Below are positions 17,696 through 24,893 of a stretch of 41,121 nucleotides of DNA, in pieces. This stretch comes from Rhodoglobus sp. (GTDB taxonomy: Bacteria > Actinomycetota > Actinomycetes > Actinomycetales > Microbacteriaceae): contig JAODAQ010000007.1 in the NCBI GenBank assembly GCA_025463515.1, forward strand, positions 1-41,121, read 5' to 3'. A program made the translations under genes and the position numbers. Under the pieces are notes generated by a model that had not been told where the DNA came from, searched no databases, and was given only the letters and a program-made list of their open reading frames with translations. Positions within the stretch are counted from its first letter, which is position 1. Every line of letters begins with the position of its first letter.

Positions 17696-18420
17696 GCAAC
17701 ACCATCGACAACACCCTCGTCGTCGAGGGGCTGAGCGGCGGCTACGACCGCTTCGACGTCATCCACGACATCGCGTTCCGGGTCGGCCGGGGCGAGGCCG
17801 TGGCGCTGCTCGGGCCGAACGGCGCGGGCAAGTCCACGGTGCTGCGCGCCATCACGGGGCTGCTGAAGCACCGCCGCGGCACCGTGACGATCGACGGCAC
17901 CAACGTCGTGGGGATGGGCCCTCACCAGATCTCGCGCGGGCTCGCCGCGATGGTCCCCGAGGGGCGCCGGCTGTTCGTCGGCCAGTCCGTCGAGGACAAC
18001 CTGCGGCTCGGCGGCATGCGCCTGCGCAAGGACCGTGCCCGCACCGACCAGCTCCTCCAGAGCGTGTACGACCTGTTCCCCGTCGTCGAGCGGTACAAGG
18101 CGCGCGAGGCGACGGCGCTGAGCGGCGGCGAGCAGCAGATGGTGGCCATCGGCCGGATGATGATGAGCGACCCGTCGCTCATGCTCCTCGACGAGCCGTC
18201 CCTCGGCCTTGCGCCCCTGGCCATCGCCGACCTCATCACGGCGCTGCAGCAGCTGAGGGAGCGCAAGAGCTCGATCCTGCTCGTCGAGCAGCGCGTGGAC
18301 ATCGCGCTCGAGGTCTGCGATCGCATCTACGTGCTCAGTGAGGGCAGGATCGTCGATGAGGGTCGCGCGTCGGACATCGGTACCGAGGGACGGGCACTCA
18401 TCGATGCCTACCTGGGATGA
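17692..18420 (+). CDS. ABC importer ATPase, LivF type
   Basis: 242-residue second ATPase of the importer. Motifs are complete: Walker A GPNGAGKST, signature ALSGGEQQMVAIGRMMM, Walker B LMLLDEPSLGLAP and the H-loop LLVEQ. VPEGRRLFVGQSVEDNL is the LivF-specific Q-loop region. With the LivG half of the fusion it should form a heterodimeric motor in which this subunit supplies the canonical signature. The ATG at 17692 overlaps the preceding stop, and the stop overlaps a possible upstream start of the next gene. Confidence 0.94.
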   Translation: MSNTIDNTLVVEGLSGGYDRFDVIHDIAFRVGRGEAVALLGPNGAGKSTVLRAITGLLKHRRGTVTIDGTNVVGMGPHQISRGLAAMVPEGRRLFVGQSVEDNLRLGGMRLRKDRARTDQLLQSVYDLFPVVERYKAREATALSGGEQQMVAIGRMMMSDPSLMLLDEPSLGLAPLAIADLITALQQLRERKSSILLVEQRVDIALEVCDRIYVLSEGRIVDEGRASDIGTEGRALIDAYLG

Positions 18421-18428
18421 GGACTGAC

Positions 18429-19256
18429 ATGACCGGCTCAGCAGACGACACCTACGAGATCGTGATCGTGAAGTTCGGCACGCGCCAGACCGTGCGCAGC
18501 GAGGTGTACCTCAACTACCAGCTCTACCACGAGGACGACGGGCCGATCGGCATGGACTACTTCATGTGGATCATCCGTAACGAATCGCGGACCATCCTCG
18601 TCGACACCGGCTTCTCGGCGGCCGGCGGTGATGCGCGCAAGCGCACGACGCTCGTCCCGCCGATGGAGGCGTACGCGGCCCTCGGCATCCTCCCGGAGTC
18701 GGCCCCGCCCATCGTGATCACCCACGCGCACTACGACCACACCGGCCACCTGTCGCAGTTCCCGGCGTCCGAGATCGTGATCGCCCGCGCAGAGCTCGAC
18801 TTCTGGTCGGGCCCGCAAGCGCACCAGAAGCAGTTCCACCACTCGGTCGAGGACGACGACCTCGCCGTGCTCTGGGCGGCCGAGACCGCGGGCCGGGTCA
18901 CCTCCTTCACCGGCAGCCACAGGCTCGCGCCCGGCGTCGAGGTGATCCAGGTCGGCGGCCACACGCCGGGCCAGAGCATCGTCCGCGTCCAGACCCGCGC
19001 GGGCTCCGTGCTCCTGGCCTCGGACGCCGTGCACTACTACGAGGAGCTCGAGCGGGAGATGCCGTTCATGTCGGTTGCCGACCTCGTGGCGATGTACGAC
19101 AGCTTCGACACGATCCAGGGGATGCTCGCCGACGGCACCGTGACCACGGTCGTCTCTGGTCACGACCCGGACACGCTGCGCCGCTTCACCCCGCTCGACG
19201 GGCCGCTCGACGGACCTCTCGCGGGTCTCGCCGCCGTGGTCGGGGGTGCGTCGTGA
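18429..19256 (+). CDS. Second MBL-fold metallo-hydrolase
   Basis: 275-residue MBL-fold hydrolase with the zinc motif HAHYDH (His99, His101, Asp103, His104), a further His in GGHTPGQ, Asp in LASDAVHYYEE and His in VSGHD. It resembles the enzyme at 12645-13439 along its length (VKFG at the start, then MDYxxWIIRNE and ILVDTGF) but is clearly diverged. I prefer the ATG at 18429 because GAGGA lies 5 nt upstream; an ATG at 18417 overlapping the livF-type stop would add four residues without a good ribosome-binding site. Lactone or ester hydrolysis is plausible. Its stop overlaps the SDR start (GTGA). Confidence 0.88.
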   Translation: MTGSADDTYEIVIVKFGTRQTVRSEVYLNYQLYHEDDGPIGMDYFMWIIRNESRTILVDTGFSAAGGDARKRTTLVPPMEAYAALGILPESAPPIVITHAHYDHTGHLSQFPASEIVIARAELDFWSGPQAHQKQFHHSVEDDDLAVLWAAETAGRVTSFTGSHRLAPGVEVIQVGGHTPGQSIVRVQTRAGSVLLASDAVHYYEELEREMPFMSVADLVAMYDSFDTIQGMLADGTVTTVVSGHDPDTLRRFTPLDGPLDGPLAGLAAVVGGAS

Positions 19257-20110
19257 GGGGCCGCTTCGAGGGCAGGGTCGCACTCGTCACGGGCGCTGCG
19301 GGCGGCCTCGGCCGCGCCTCGGCCGAGCGGCTCTCCGCCGAGGGCGCATCCGTCGTGCTCGTCGACCTCGATGTCGCGAAGGCGGAGGCGGTGGCCGCGG
19401 GCCTGGCGGGGGAGAGCCTCGTCATCGGGGCGGACATCTCGGACGAGGCATCCGTCGCCGCCGTCATCGAGGGCGCCGTGGCACGCTTCGGCCGCATCGA
19501 CCACCACCACCTCAACGCCGGGATCTTCGGCAGCTTCGTGGCCCTGCCCGACCTTGGCGTGGACGAGTTCGAGCGGGTGATGGCGGTCAACGTGCGCGGG
19601 ACGTTCCTCGGGGTGCGCGCCGCGTTCCGCCAGTTCAGCGCGCAGGGCACGGCCGGCTCGATAGTCGTCACGGCGTCGATCGCGAGCCTCACCGGCGCGG
19701 CCGACCTGCTGCCGTACCACACGTCCAAGCACGCGGTGGTGGGGCTCGTGCACGGAGCCGCGGTATACGGCGGGCCGCTCGGCATCCGGGTGAACGGCGT
19801 CGCGCCGGGCATCGTGCCGACCGACCTGTTCGCCGCAGCCGCGACGACCGCGGGCGGCAAGAACGACATGGAGCAGCGCGCGTCGACCACGCCGCTGCGC
19901 CGCGCGGGCTCGCCCGCCGAGATCGCGGGGGTGTCGGCGTTCCTCCTGAGCGACGACGCCTCCTACGTCACGGGCCAGATCGTGAGCGCCGACGGCGGCG
20001 CCACCATCGTCAACACGGTCCGCCCCTCCGGCGGAGCGGGAGCCTGGGACACGCGGGTCGTCGACGACCCGATGTACAGCACTAGCGGGAACTGGAGCAC
20101 TGGACAATGA
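19253..20110 (+). CDS. Short-chain dehydrogenase/reductase
   Basis: 285-residue SDR using NAD(P)(H) to interconvert an alcohol and a carbonyl. Motifs are the nucleotide-binding TGAAGGLG, the LNAGI variant of NNAG, the catalytic Ser in TASIAS, and the active-site YHTSK (Tyr-x3-Lys). Asp in VDLDV at the end of beta-2 favours NAD over NADP. The C-terminal tail after GGATIVNTV is about 25 residues longer than usual. GTG start at 19253 overlaps the previous stop; the stop overlaps the next gene (ATGA). Probably acts on the imported compound or its hydrolysis product. Confidence 0.92.
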   Translation: MRGRFEGRVALVTGAAGGLGRASAERLSAEGASVVLVDLDVAKAEAVAAGLAGESLVIGADISDEASVAAVIEGAVARFGRIDHHHLNAGIFGSFVALPDLGVDEFERVMAVNVRGTFLGVRAAFRQFSAQGTAGSIVVTASIASLTGAADLLPYHTSKHAVVGLVHGAAVYGGPLGIRVNGVAPGIVPTDLFAAAATTAGGKNDMEQRASTTPLRRAGSPAEIAGVSAFLLSDDASYVTGQIVSADGGATIVNTVRPSGGAGAWDTRVVDDPMYSTSGNWSTGQ

Positions 20111-21009
20111 CCACGACCATCGGGTTCATCGGACTCGGCAATATGGGCGGCCGGATGACCCGCCGCCTCGTCGACTCGGGGCTGGAGGTTCTGGGCTTCG
20201 ACGCGAAGAGCGAGAACATCGGCGCCGCGGGTGCCTCGCCCGCCGCCTCGGCGGCGGAGCTCGCGGCGACGAGCGACATCGTGTTCCTCTCGCTGCCCGA
20301 CAGCCGCGTCGTGGAGGCGGTAGTGCTGGGCGACGACGGCATCGCCGCGCACGTGCGGCCGGGCACCATCGTCGTAGACCTCAGCACCTCCGCCCCGGCC
20401 TCGACCCGGGCCATCCACGGCGTGCTCAGCGCGAAGGGCGCCGCGTACCTCGACGCGGGCATCTCCGGAGGAGCCGCCGCGGCCGAGGCGGGAACGCTCA
20501 CGCTCATGGTCGGCGGCGAGGCCGAGGCGCTCGCGACAGTGCAGCCCTTCCTCGCGCCCTTCGCGACCAACGTCTTCCACGTCGGGTCCTCCGGCGCGGG
20601 CCACGTCACGAAGCTGCTCAACAACTTCCTGAACGCCGTCGCACTGTCGGCCACCGCCGAGGTCATGGTCGCGGGGAAGAAGGCCGGCCTCGACCTGGCG
20701 GTGCTCCTCGACGTGTTCAACAAGAGCTCGGGCGTGAACTTCGCGACCCTCAACCGCTTCCCGAAGATCATCACGGGCGACTACCTCAAGGGCGGCCTCA
20801 CCAACACGCTCATGCTCAAGGACGTCGTGCTCTACACCGAGCTGCTCGCCGAGCTCGGCGTCGCGGGGCTCAACGCCCCCGGCCCCCTCGCGGCCTTCGG
20901 CCTGGCGCGCCAGCTCGGCTACGCCGACGAGATCAGCAACACCGTGGTCGACGCCATCGGAGACATCTCCGGCGGCGTGCGGCTGCACGACGCAGGAGGC
21001 ACGGAATGA
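20107..21009 (+). CDS. NAD-binding beta-hydroxyacid dehydrogenase (HIBADH family), copy 1
   Basis: 300-residue member of the 3-hydroxyisobutyrate / tartronate-semialdehyde reductase family. The N-terminal Rossmann motif is GFIGLGNMGGRM, the substrate-binding segment is DAGISGGAAAAEAGTLTLMVGG, and the catalytic Lys lies in GHVTKLLNNFLN. Members oxidise or reduce beta-hydroxyacids. It is a paralogue of the protein at 21804-22694. ATG 20107 overlaps the SDR stop, and the stop overlaps the cupin start. Exact substrate not readable. Confidence 0.9.
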   Translation: MTTTIGFIGLGNMGGRMTRRLVDSGLEVLGFDAKSENIGAAGASPAASAAELAATSDIVFLSLPDSRVVEAVVLGDDGIAAHVRPGTIVVDLSTSAPASTRAIHGVLSAKGAAYLDAGISGGAAAAEAGTLTLMVGGEAEALATVQPFLAPFATNVFHVGSSGAGHVTKLLNNFLNAVALSATAEVMVAGKKAGLDLAVLLDVFNKSSGVNFATLNRFPKIITGDYLKGGLTNTLMLKDVVLYTELLAELGVAGLNAPGPLAAFGLARQLGYADEISNTVVDAIGDISGGVRLHDAGGTE

Positions 21010-21413
21010 TCATCCGCCACGCGAACACCGAGCACGCGGCCCCGGCCAAGCCCTCGCAGTTCACCGGCCGCGCCGTCGGCGACTCGATCCTGCCCGCGAC
21101 CGACGGGGTCATCATCAACACGATGACGTTCGAGCCGGGCGCGCGCACCCACTGGCACACCCACGAGCACGGCCAGATCCTCTCCGTGGTCACCGGGTAC
21201 GGGCTCATCTGCACCGCGGGGGAGGCGCCAGAGGCGCTGCGGCCCGGTGACTGGGTCTGGATCCCGCCGGGCGAGCGCCACTGGCACGGGGCCGGCCCCG
21301 ACACCTTCCTCACCCACACCGCAATCTCCCTCGGCGCCACGCAGTGGTCGGACGAGGTCAGTGCAGAGGAATACGCCTCAGCACCCCACACAGTTGAAGG
21401 GGAATCCGAATGA
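21006..21413 (+). CDS. Cupin domain protein
   Basis: 135-residue single-domain cupin. The metal-binding motifs are HWHTHEHGQ in the first cupin motif and ERHWHG in the second, with WIPPG between, so a metal site (Fe, Mn or Zn) is likely. Cupins next to or fused with CMD domains are a known combination, and here the next overlapping gene is a CMD, which supports a joint function. It could be an isomerase, a dioxygenase-like enzyme or a small-molecule sensor; the sequence does not decide. ATG 21006 and the stop both form four-base overlaps with neighbours. Confidence 0.88.
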   Translation: MIIRHANTEHAAPAKPSQFTGRAVGDSILPATDGVIINTMTFEPGARTHWHTHEHGQILSVVTGYGLICTAGEAPEALRPGDWVWIPPGERHWHGAGPDTFLTHTAISLGATQWSDEVSAEEYASAPHTVEGESE

Positions 21414-21817
21414 CCAGCGACGGCACCCACCGTGACAGCTTCGACACCGGGATGAAGGTGCGCCGCGAAGTGCTCGGCGATGCGCACGTCGACCGGTCGC
21501 TCGCCCAGGTGAGCGACTTCGCCCGGCCGATCCAGGAGCTCGTGACCGAGTACTGCTGGGGCGAGGTGTGGTCGCGCGACGGACTGCCGCGCGCCACCCG
21601 CAGCCTCATCAACATCGCCATGCTCACCGCGCTCAACCGCGGCCACGAGCTCGGCGTGCACGTGCGCGGAGCGATCAACAACGGGGTGACCGAGACCGAG
21701 ATCCAGGAGGTGCTCCTGCAGACTGCGATCTACGTCGGGGTTCCCGCATCGCTCGAGTCGTTCCGCATCGCGGAGAAGGTGCTCACCGAGATGAAGGCAG
21801 CCAATGCCGCAGAATGA
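21410..21817 (+). CDS. Gamma-carboxymuconolactone-decarboxylase-like (PcaC-type) protein
   Basis: 135-residue single CMD domain, the size of PcaC, which decarboxylates 4-carboxymuconolactone. It contains the PcaC-style segments TRSLINIAMLTALNR, GHELGVHVRGAINNGVTETEIQEVLLQTAIYVGVP and the final SFRIAEKVL. It lacks a CxxC motif, so it is not an AhpD peroxidase. The ATG at 21410 overlaps the cupin stop; its 3' end overlaps the next gene by 14 bp. No ring-cleavage dioxygenase or PcaB is nearby, so true protocatechuate degradation is not supported and the substrate is probably different. Confidence 0.9.
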   Translation: MTSDGTHRDSFDTGMKVRREVLGDAHVDRSLAQVSDFARPIQELVTEYCWGEVWSRDGLPRATRSLINIAMLTALNRGHELGVHVRGAINNGVTETEIQEVLLQTAIYVGVPASLESFRIAEKVLTEMKAANAAE

Positions 21818-22694
21818 CCTCCCCGTGATCGGCTTCGTCGGCCTCGGGAACATGGGGATGCCCATGGCGACGCGTCTCGTCGGGGCCGGCTACGCCGTGC
21901 TCGGGTTCGACGTCGCCGAGCCCGTGCGCGCGGCGTTCGCCTCCGCAGGCGGCTCCTCGGTGGACACGCTCGGCGCTGTCGTCGCGGGCGTCGACGTGCT
22001 CATCCTCATGCTGCCCGACTCGAAGGTCGTCAACGCCGTGCTCGGCGACGCCGGCCTGCAGGAGGGCCTGCGCGCCGGCACGATCGTCATCGACATGTCG
22101 TCGTCGGAGCCGATCAAGACGCGCGCGCTGGCCGCCGACCTCGACGGCCGCGGCATCGTGCTGATCGACGCCCCGGTCTCGGGCGGCGTGAAGGGCGCGG
22201 TCAACGGCGCGCTGACGATCATGGTCGGCGGGCCGGCTGCGACGGTCGCCGAGGCGATCCCCGTGTTGGAGCAGCTCGGCAGGCCGGTCCATGCCGGCCC
22301 GGTCGGCTCCGGCCACGCGATCAAGGCGCTCAACAACCTGCTCTCGGCAACACACCTGCTCGCGACATCCGAGGCGATGCTCGCCGGCAAGCGCTTCGGG
22401 CTCGACCCCGAGGTCATGCTGTCGATCTTCAACAGCTCGAGCGGCAAGAGCGGCTCGACGGAGAACAAGTGGCCGAACTTCATCCTGCCGGGCGGCTACA
22501 ACTCGGGCTTCGGGCTGCGGCTCATGCTCAAGGACATGCGCACCGCGACCGATCTCGCCGAGCAGCTCGACGTGCCCGACGAGCTCGGCAGGGCCGCCGT
22601 CGACCTGTGGGCGCGCGCCGCCGCCGACTTGGAGCCGACCGCCGACCACACCGAGATCGCCAAATGGCTCGCGCAGCGAGAGGTGGGCCTATGA
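21804..22694 (+). CDS. NAD-binding beta-hydroxyacid dehydrogenase (HIBADH family), copy 2
   Basis: 296-residue paralogue of the dehydrogenase at 20107-21009. It has the Rossmann motif GFVGLGNMGMPMATRL, the DAPVSGGVKGAVNGALTIMVGG substrate segment (closer to the family consensus than copy 1) and the catalytic Lys in GHAIKALNNLL. The ATG at 21804 lies 14 bp inside the preceding CMD gene. Having two diverged copies in one operon suggests two separate redox steps or two stereoisomers. The regulator gene begins 50 bp downstream. Confidence 0.92.
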   Translation: MPQNDLPVIGFVGLGNMGMPMATRLVGAGYAVLGFDVAEPVRAAFASAGGSSVDTLGAVVAGVDVLILMLPDSKVVNAVLGDAGLQEGLRAGTIVIDMSSSEPIKTRALAADLDGRGIVLIDAPVSGGVKGAVNGALTIMVGGPAATVAEAIPVLEQLGRPVHAGPVGSGHAIKALNNLLSATHLLATSEAMLAGKRFGLDPEVMLSIFNSSSGKSGSTENKWPNFILPGGYNSGFGLRLMLKDMRTATDLAEQLDVPDELGRAAVDLWARAAADLEPTADHTEIAKWLAQREVGL

Positions 22695-22744
22695 TGACGA
22701 CGTAAGCCCACATCGTATGACGAACGTACTAAAAGAGCGAAGGC

Positions 22745-23446
22745 ATGGCACGCGCAAACTCTCTCGCGGAATCCTGGAACGCAGAACCCATGGGCCGGAT
22801 TGCCGCGCCCCTGAGGGAGCAGGTCATCGCGGCCCTCCGCCAGGCCATCCTCGACTTCCACCTCAAGCCCGGCCAGCGGCTCGTCGAGCGTGAGCTCATC
22901 GAGCAGCTCGGCGTCTCCCGCACCACCGTGCGCGAGGCGCTGCGCGAGCTGACCTCCGAGGGCCTCGTGACCGTCGTCCCGCAGAAGGGCGCGGTGGTCG
23001 CGACACCGACCCTCGAGGACGCCATCGACCTGTACGAGGTGCGCGGCGCGCTCGAGTCCCTCGTCGTGCAGCGCTTCGTCGAACGGGCCTCAGACTCCCA
23101 GGTCGAGCGACTCGAAGCGGCCGTGGAGCGGTTCCACGACGCGACGATCCGCACGGCCGACATCCGCCAGATCCTCGCGGCCAAGAACCTGTTCTACGTG
23201 GTGCTCATCGAGGGTGCCGCAAGCAGTGCACTGCAGCAGCTCCTGGAGGGCATCCAGGCCCGCGTGCAGGTGCTGCGGGCGACCTCGCTCTCCGAGGAGG
23301 GCAGGACCTTCGCCGCCGTCCGCGAGCTCAGGGCCGTCGTCGCGGCCGTTCGCGCGCGGGACTCCGCGCTCGCCGCGCGGCTGACCGCCGAGCACATCCG
23401 GGCAGCCTCGGAGACCGCGCTCCTCCACATGCGCTCGGGCGACTGA
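22745..23446 (+). CDS. GntR family regulator, FCD subfamily
   Basis: 233-residue regulator. The winged helix-turn-helix is LVERELIEQLGVSRTTVREALRELTSEGLVTVVPQKGAVV (about residues 44-83). The rest is an all-helical FCD effector domain. The His residues that bind metal in many FCD domains look partly replaced (KNLFYVVL and VRELRAVV where FH and EH are usual; AEHI is kept), so effector binding may be metal-independent. It probably binds the ATTGTC-N-GACAAT boxes at 13508 and 13618. The 50-bp upstream gap has no such box, so autoregulation is not evident. Start ATG 22745; a later ATG (MGRIAAP) is possible. Confidence 0.92.
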   Translation: MARANSLAESWNAEPMGRIAAPLREQVIAALRQAILDFHLKPGQRLVERELIEQLGVSRTTVREALRELTSEGLVTVVPQKGAVVATPTLEDAIDLYEVRGALESLVVQRFVERASDSQVERLEAAVERFHDATIRTADIRQILAAKNLFYVVLIEGAASSALQQLLEGIQARVQVLRATSLSEEGRTFAAVRELRAVVAAVRARDSALAARLTAEHIRAASETALLHMRSGD

Positions 23447-23468
23447 GCCGCTACCGCTACTCCCGCTA

Positions 23469-23483
23469 CGCCGAGCTTCGGCG
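23469..23483 (+). other. Small hairpin after the GntR gene
   Basis: A 6-bp stem CGCCGA/TCGGCG with a 3-nt loop lies in the 55-bp gap before the last gene of the locus, just after three copies of CCGCTAC (23448-23469). No T-tract follows. It could weaken read-through or protect RNA ends. Confidence 0.35.
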
Positions 23484-23501
23484 ACCCACAAAGGACCGAC
23501 A

Positions 23502-24266
23502 ATGCAGTTGACCGCACGCCAGCAGGAGATCAAAGACTCGTACATCGCCGCACGCGGCGGCTGGGGCGAGCCGTGGGAGACGGTCCTCGCCGTCGACCCC
23601 GAGTTCGTCGCCGCCTACCTCGGGCTGTACCAGGTGCCCTGGGAGAAGAACGAGCTGAGCGACAAGTTCAAGGAGCTCTGCTACATCTCGATCAACGCCG
23701 CAGCGACGCACCTGCATGTGCCGGGCATCCGGCCGCACATCAAGCGGGCCCTCGAGTTCGGGGCGACCGCCCACGAGATCATCGAGGTGCTCGAGCTCGC
23801 GTCGACGCTCGGCATCCACACCATGAACATCGGCGTGCCGCTGCTGGTCGAGGTGCTCGAGGAGCGCGGACGCACCGAGGCTGCTCCGTTGAACGAGTAC
23901 CAGGAGCGGCTGAAGGCGCAGTTCACCGAGACGCGCGGCTACTGGCACGACTTCTGGAACGAGATGCTCGAGCTCGACCCCGAGATGTTCGCCGCGTACA
24001 CCGAGTTCTCCTCGGTGCCCTGGCGCACCGGCACGCTCACTCCGGCCGAGAAGGAGCTGATCTACATCTCCTACGACATCGCGGCGACGCACCTCTACGT
24101 GCCCGGCACCAAGCTCCACATCCGCAACGCGCTGAACCACGGTGCGACGGTCGGGCAGATCCTCGAGGTCATGGAGATCTCGAGTGTGATCGGCATCCAC
24201 GCGGTGACGACGGCGGTGCCGATCCTCGTCGAGGAGCTCGCCGCGGCGGGCAAGCCCCTCGACTGA
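23502..24266 (+). CDS. Two-domain CMD-like protein, right-end paralogue
   Basis: 254 residues with two CMD/AhpD-fold repeats, closely related to the protein at 11884-12636 (both share, for example, EVLE-x-A/T-TLGIH-x-MN-x-GVP-x-LVEVL-x-ERG). The conserved pattern THLHVPGIRPHIKRALEFGAT lacks catalytic cysteines. The ATG at 23502 has AAAGGA upstream. It is the last gene of the rightward operon, while its paralogue is in the leftward operon, so the regulon has one two-domain CMD in each arm. Function unknown; decarboxylation, isomerisation or a structural role are all possible. Confidence 0.88.
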   Translation: MQLTARQQEIKDSYIAARGGWGEPWETVLAVDPEFVAAYLGLYQVPWEKNELSDKFKELCYISINAAATHLHVPGIRPHIKRALEFGATAHEIIEVLELASTLGIHTMNIGVPLLVEVLEERGRTEAAPLNEYQERLKAQFTETRGYWHDFWNEMLELDPEMFAAYTEFSSVPWRTGTLTPAEKELIYISYDIAATHLYVPGTKLHIRNALNHGATVGQILEVMEISSVIGIHAVTTAVPILVEELAAAGKPLD

Positions 24267-24276
24267 GGGCGGGCTA

Positions 24277-24840
24277 CTACTTCTGGAGGATGACCTCGAG
24301 GTCGATGGAGATCGTGACCTCGTCGCCGAGGGTCACGCCGCCGGCCTCGAGGGCCGAGTTCCAGTTGACGCCGAAGTCGAGGCGGTTGATCTTCGTGGTC
24401 GCCGTCGCGCCCGCGCGGGTGTTGCCGTAGGAGTCGGTGATGATGCCGCCGAACTCGCCCTTGAGGGTCACGGGCTGGGTGACGCCGCGCAGGGTCAGGT
24501 CGCCGGAGAGGGTGAAGTCGCCGGAGGCGATGTCGCCGCCGAAGCCGGTCGACGTGAAGGTCATGGTGGGGTGCTGCTCGACGAGGAAGAAGTCGCTCGA
24601 GCGCAGGTGGTTGTCGCGCGCCTCGACCTTGGTGTTGACGGAGGCGACGTCGATGGTCGCGGTGACCGTCGAGTCCTTCGGGTCCTCAGCGGTGACGATC
24701 GTGACGTCGAACGTCTCGAACGTGCCGCGCACCTTCGTGATCATGAGGTGCTTGACCGAGAACGCGATCTCGGAATGGGTGGGGTCGAGGGTCCAGGTGC
24801 CGACGAGGTAGTCGGGGTGGATGTCTGTTGCATTGGTCAT
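24277..24840 (-). CDS. YceI family lipocalin-like protein
   Basis: 187-residue YceI-domain protein; the family binds amphiphiles or isoprenoids in a lipocalin-like barrel. It begins WTLDPTHSEIAFSVKHLMITKVRGTFETFD, the family hallmark, and ends with the typical RLDFGVNWNSALEAGGVTLGDEVTISIDLE. No signal peptide is present, so it is probably cytoplasmic. I chose ATG 24840; ATG 24849 and GTG 24861 are in frame, but a TAGTAT element ends 7 nt before 24840, suggesting a leaderless start there, and GTG 24861 would lie inside an operator-like repeat. Convergent with the preceding CMD gene with only 10 bp between. Confidence 0.9.
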   Translation of the reverse strand: MTNATDIHPDYLVGTWTLDPTHSEIAFSVKHLMITKVRGTFETFDVTIVTAEDPKDSTVTATIDVASVNTKVEARDNHLRSSDFFLVEQHPTMTFTSTGFGGDIASGDFTLSGDLTLRGVTQPVTLKGEFGGIITDSYGNTRAGATATTKINRLDFGVNWNSALEAGGVTLGDEVTISIDLEVILQK

Positions 24841-24855
24841 GCGGCCCATACTAGT

Positions 24856-24886
24856 TGACACGTCACTGTTTTATGTTGACGTGTCA
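24856..24886. promoter_or_regulatory. Double TGAC-NN-GTCA element upstream of yceI-like gene
   Basis: TGACACGTCA (24856-24865) and TGACGTGTCA (24877-24886) are exact inverted repeats of each other, and each is itself a TGAC-NN-GTCA palindrome. Their centres are 21 bp apart, two helical turns, so two dimers could bind on one face. They lie just upstream of, and partly overlapping, the promoter region of the yceI-like gene. The binding regulator is not in the window as far as I can tell. Confidence 0.7.
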
Positions 24887-24893
24887 CGAAAAG

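Noticed and set aside
18417-18428. ATG at 18417 overlapping the LivF-type stop as the start of the second MBL hydrolase.
   Set aside because: Possible by coupling, but the ATG at 18429 has GAGGA at good spacing. Kept as an alternative only.
21410-21817. Assignment as AhpD alkylhydroperoxidase.
   Set aside because: No CxxC motif; the sequence follows the PcaC-like pattern with a conserved His.
23448-23469. Three CCGCTAC copies as a CRISPR-like or satellite array.
   Set aside because: Seven-base units with zero to two bases between them, far too short and few for CRISPR; simple local repetition.
23496-23503. CCGACAAT half-site at the start of the right-end CMD gene as a third GntR operator.
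   Set aside because: The left half of the palindrome is missing (AAAGGA in place of ATTGT), and the match overlaps the start codon by chance. A similar partial GGACAAT at 20102-20108 was rejected for the same reason.
11884-24266. Reading the locus as a protocatechuate/beta-ketoadipate pathway because of the CMD genes.
   Set aside because: No protocatechuate dioxygenase, cycloisomerase, enol-lactone hydrolase (PcaD) or CoA-transferase is present.
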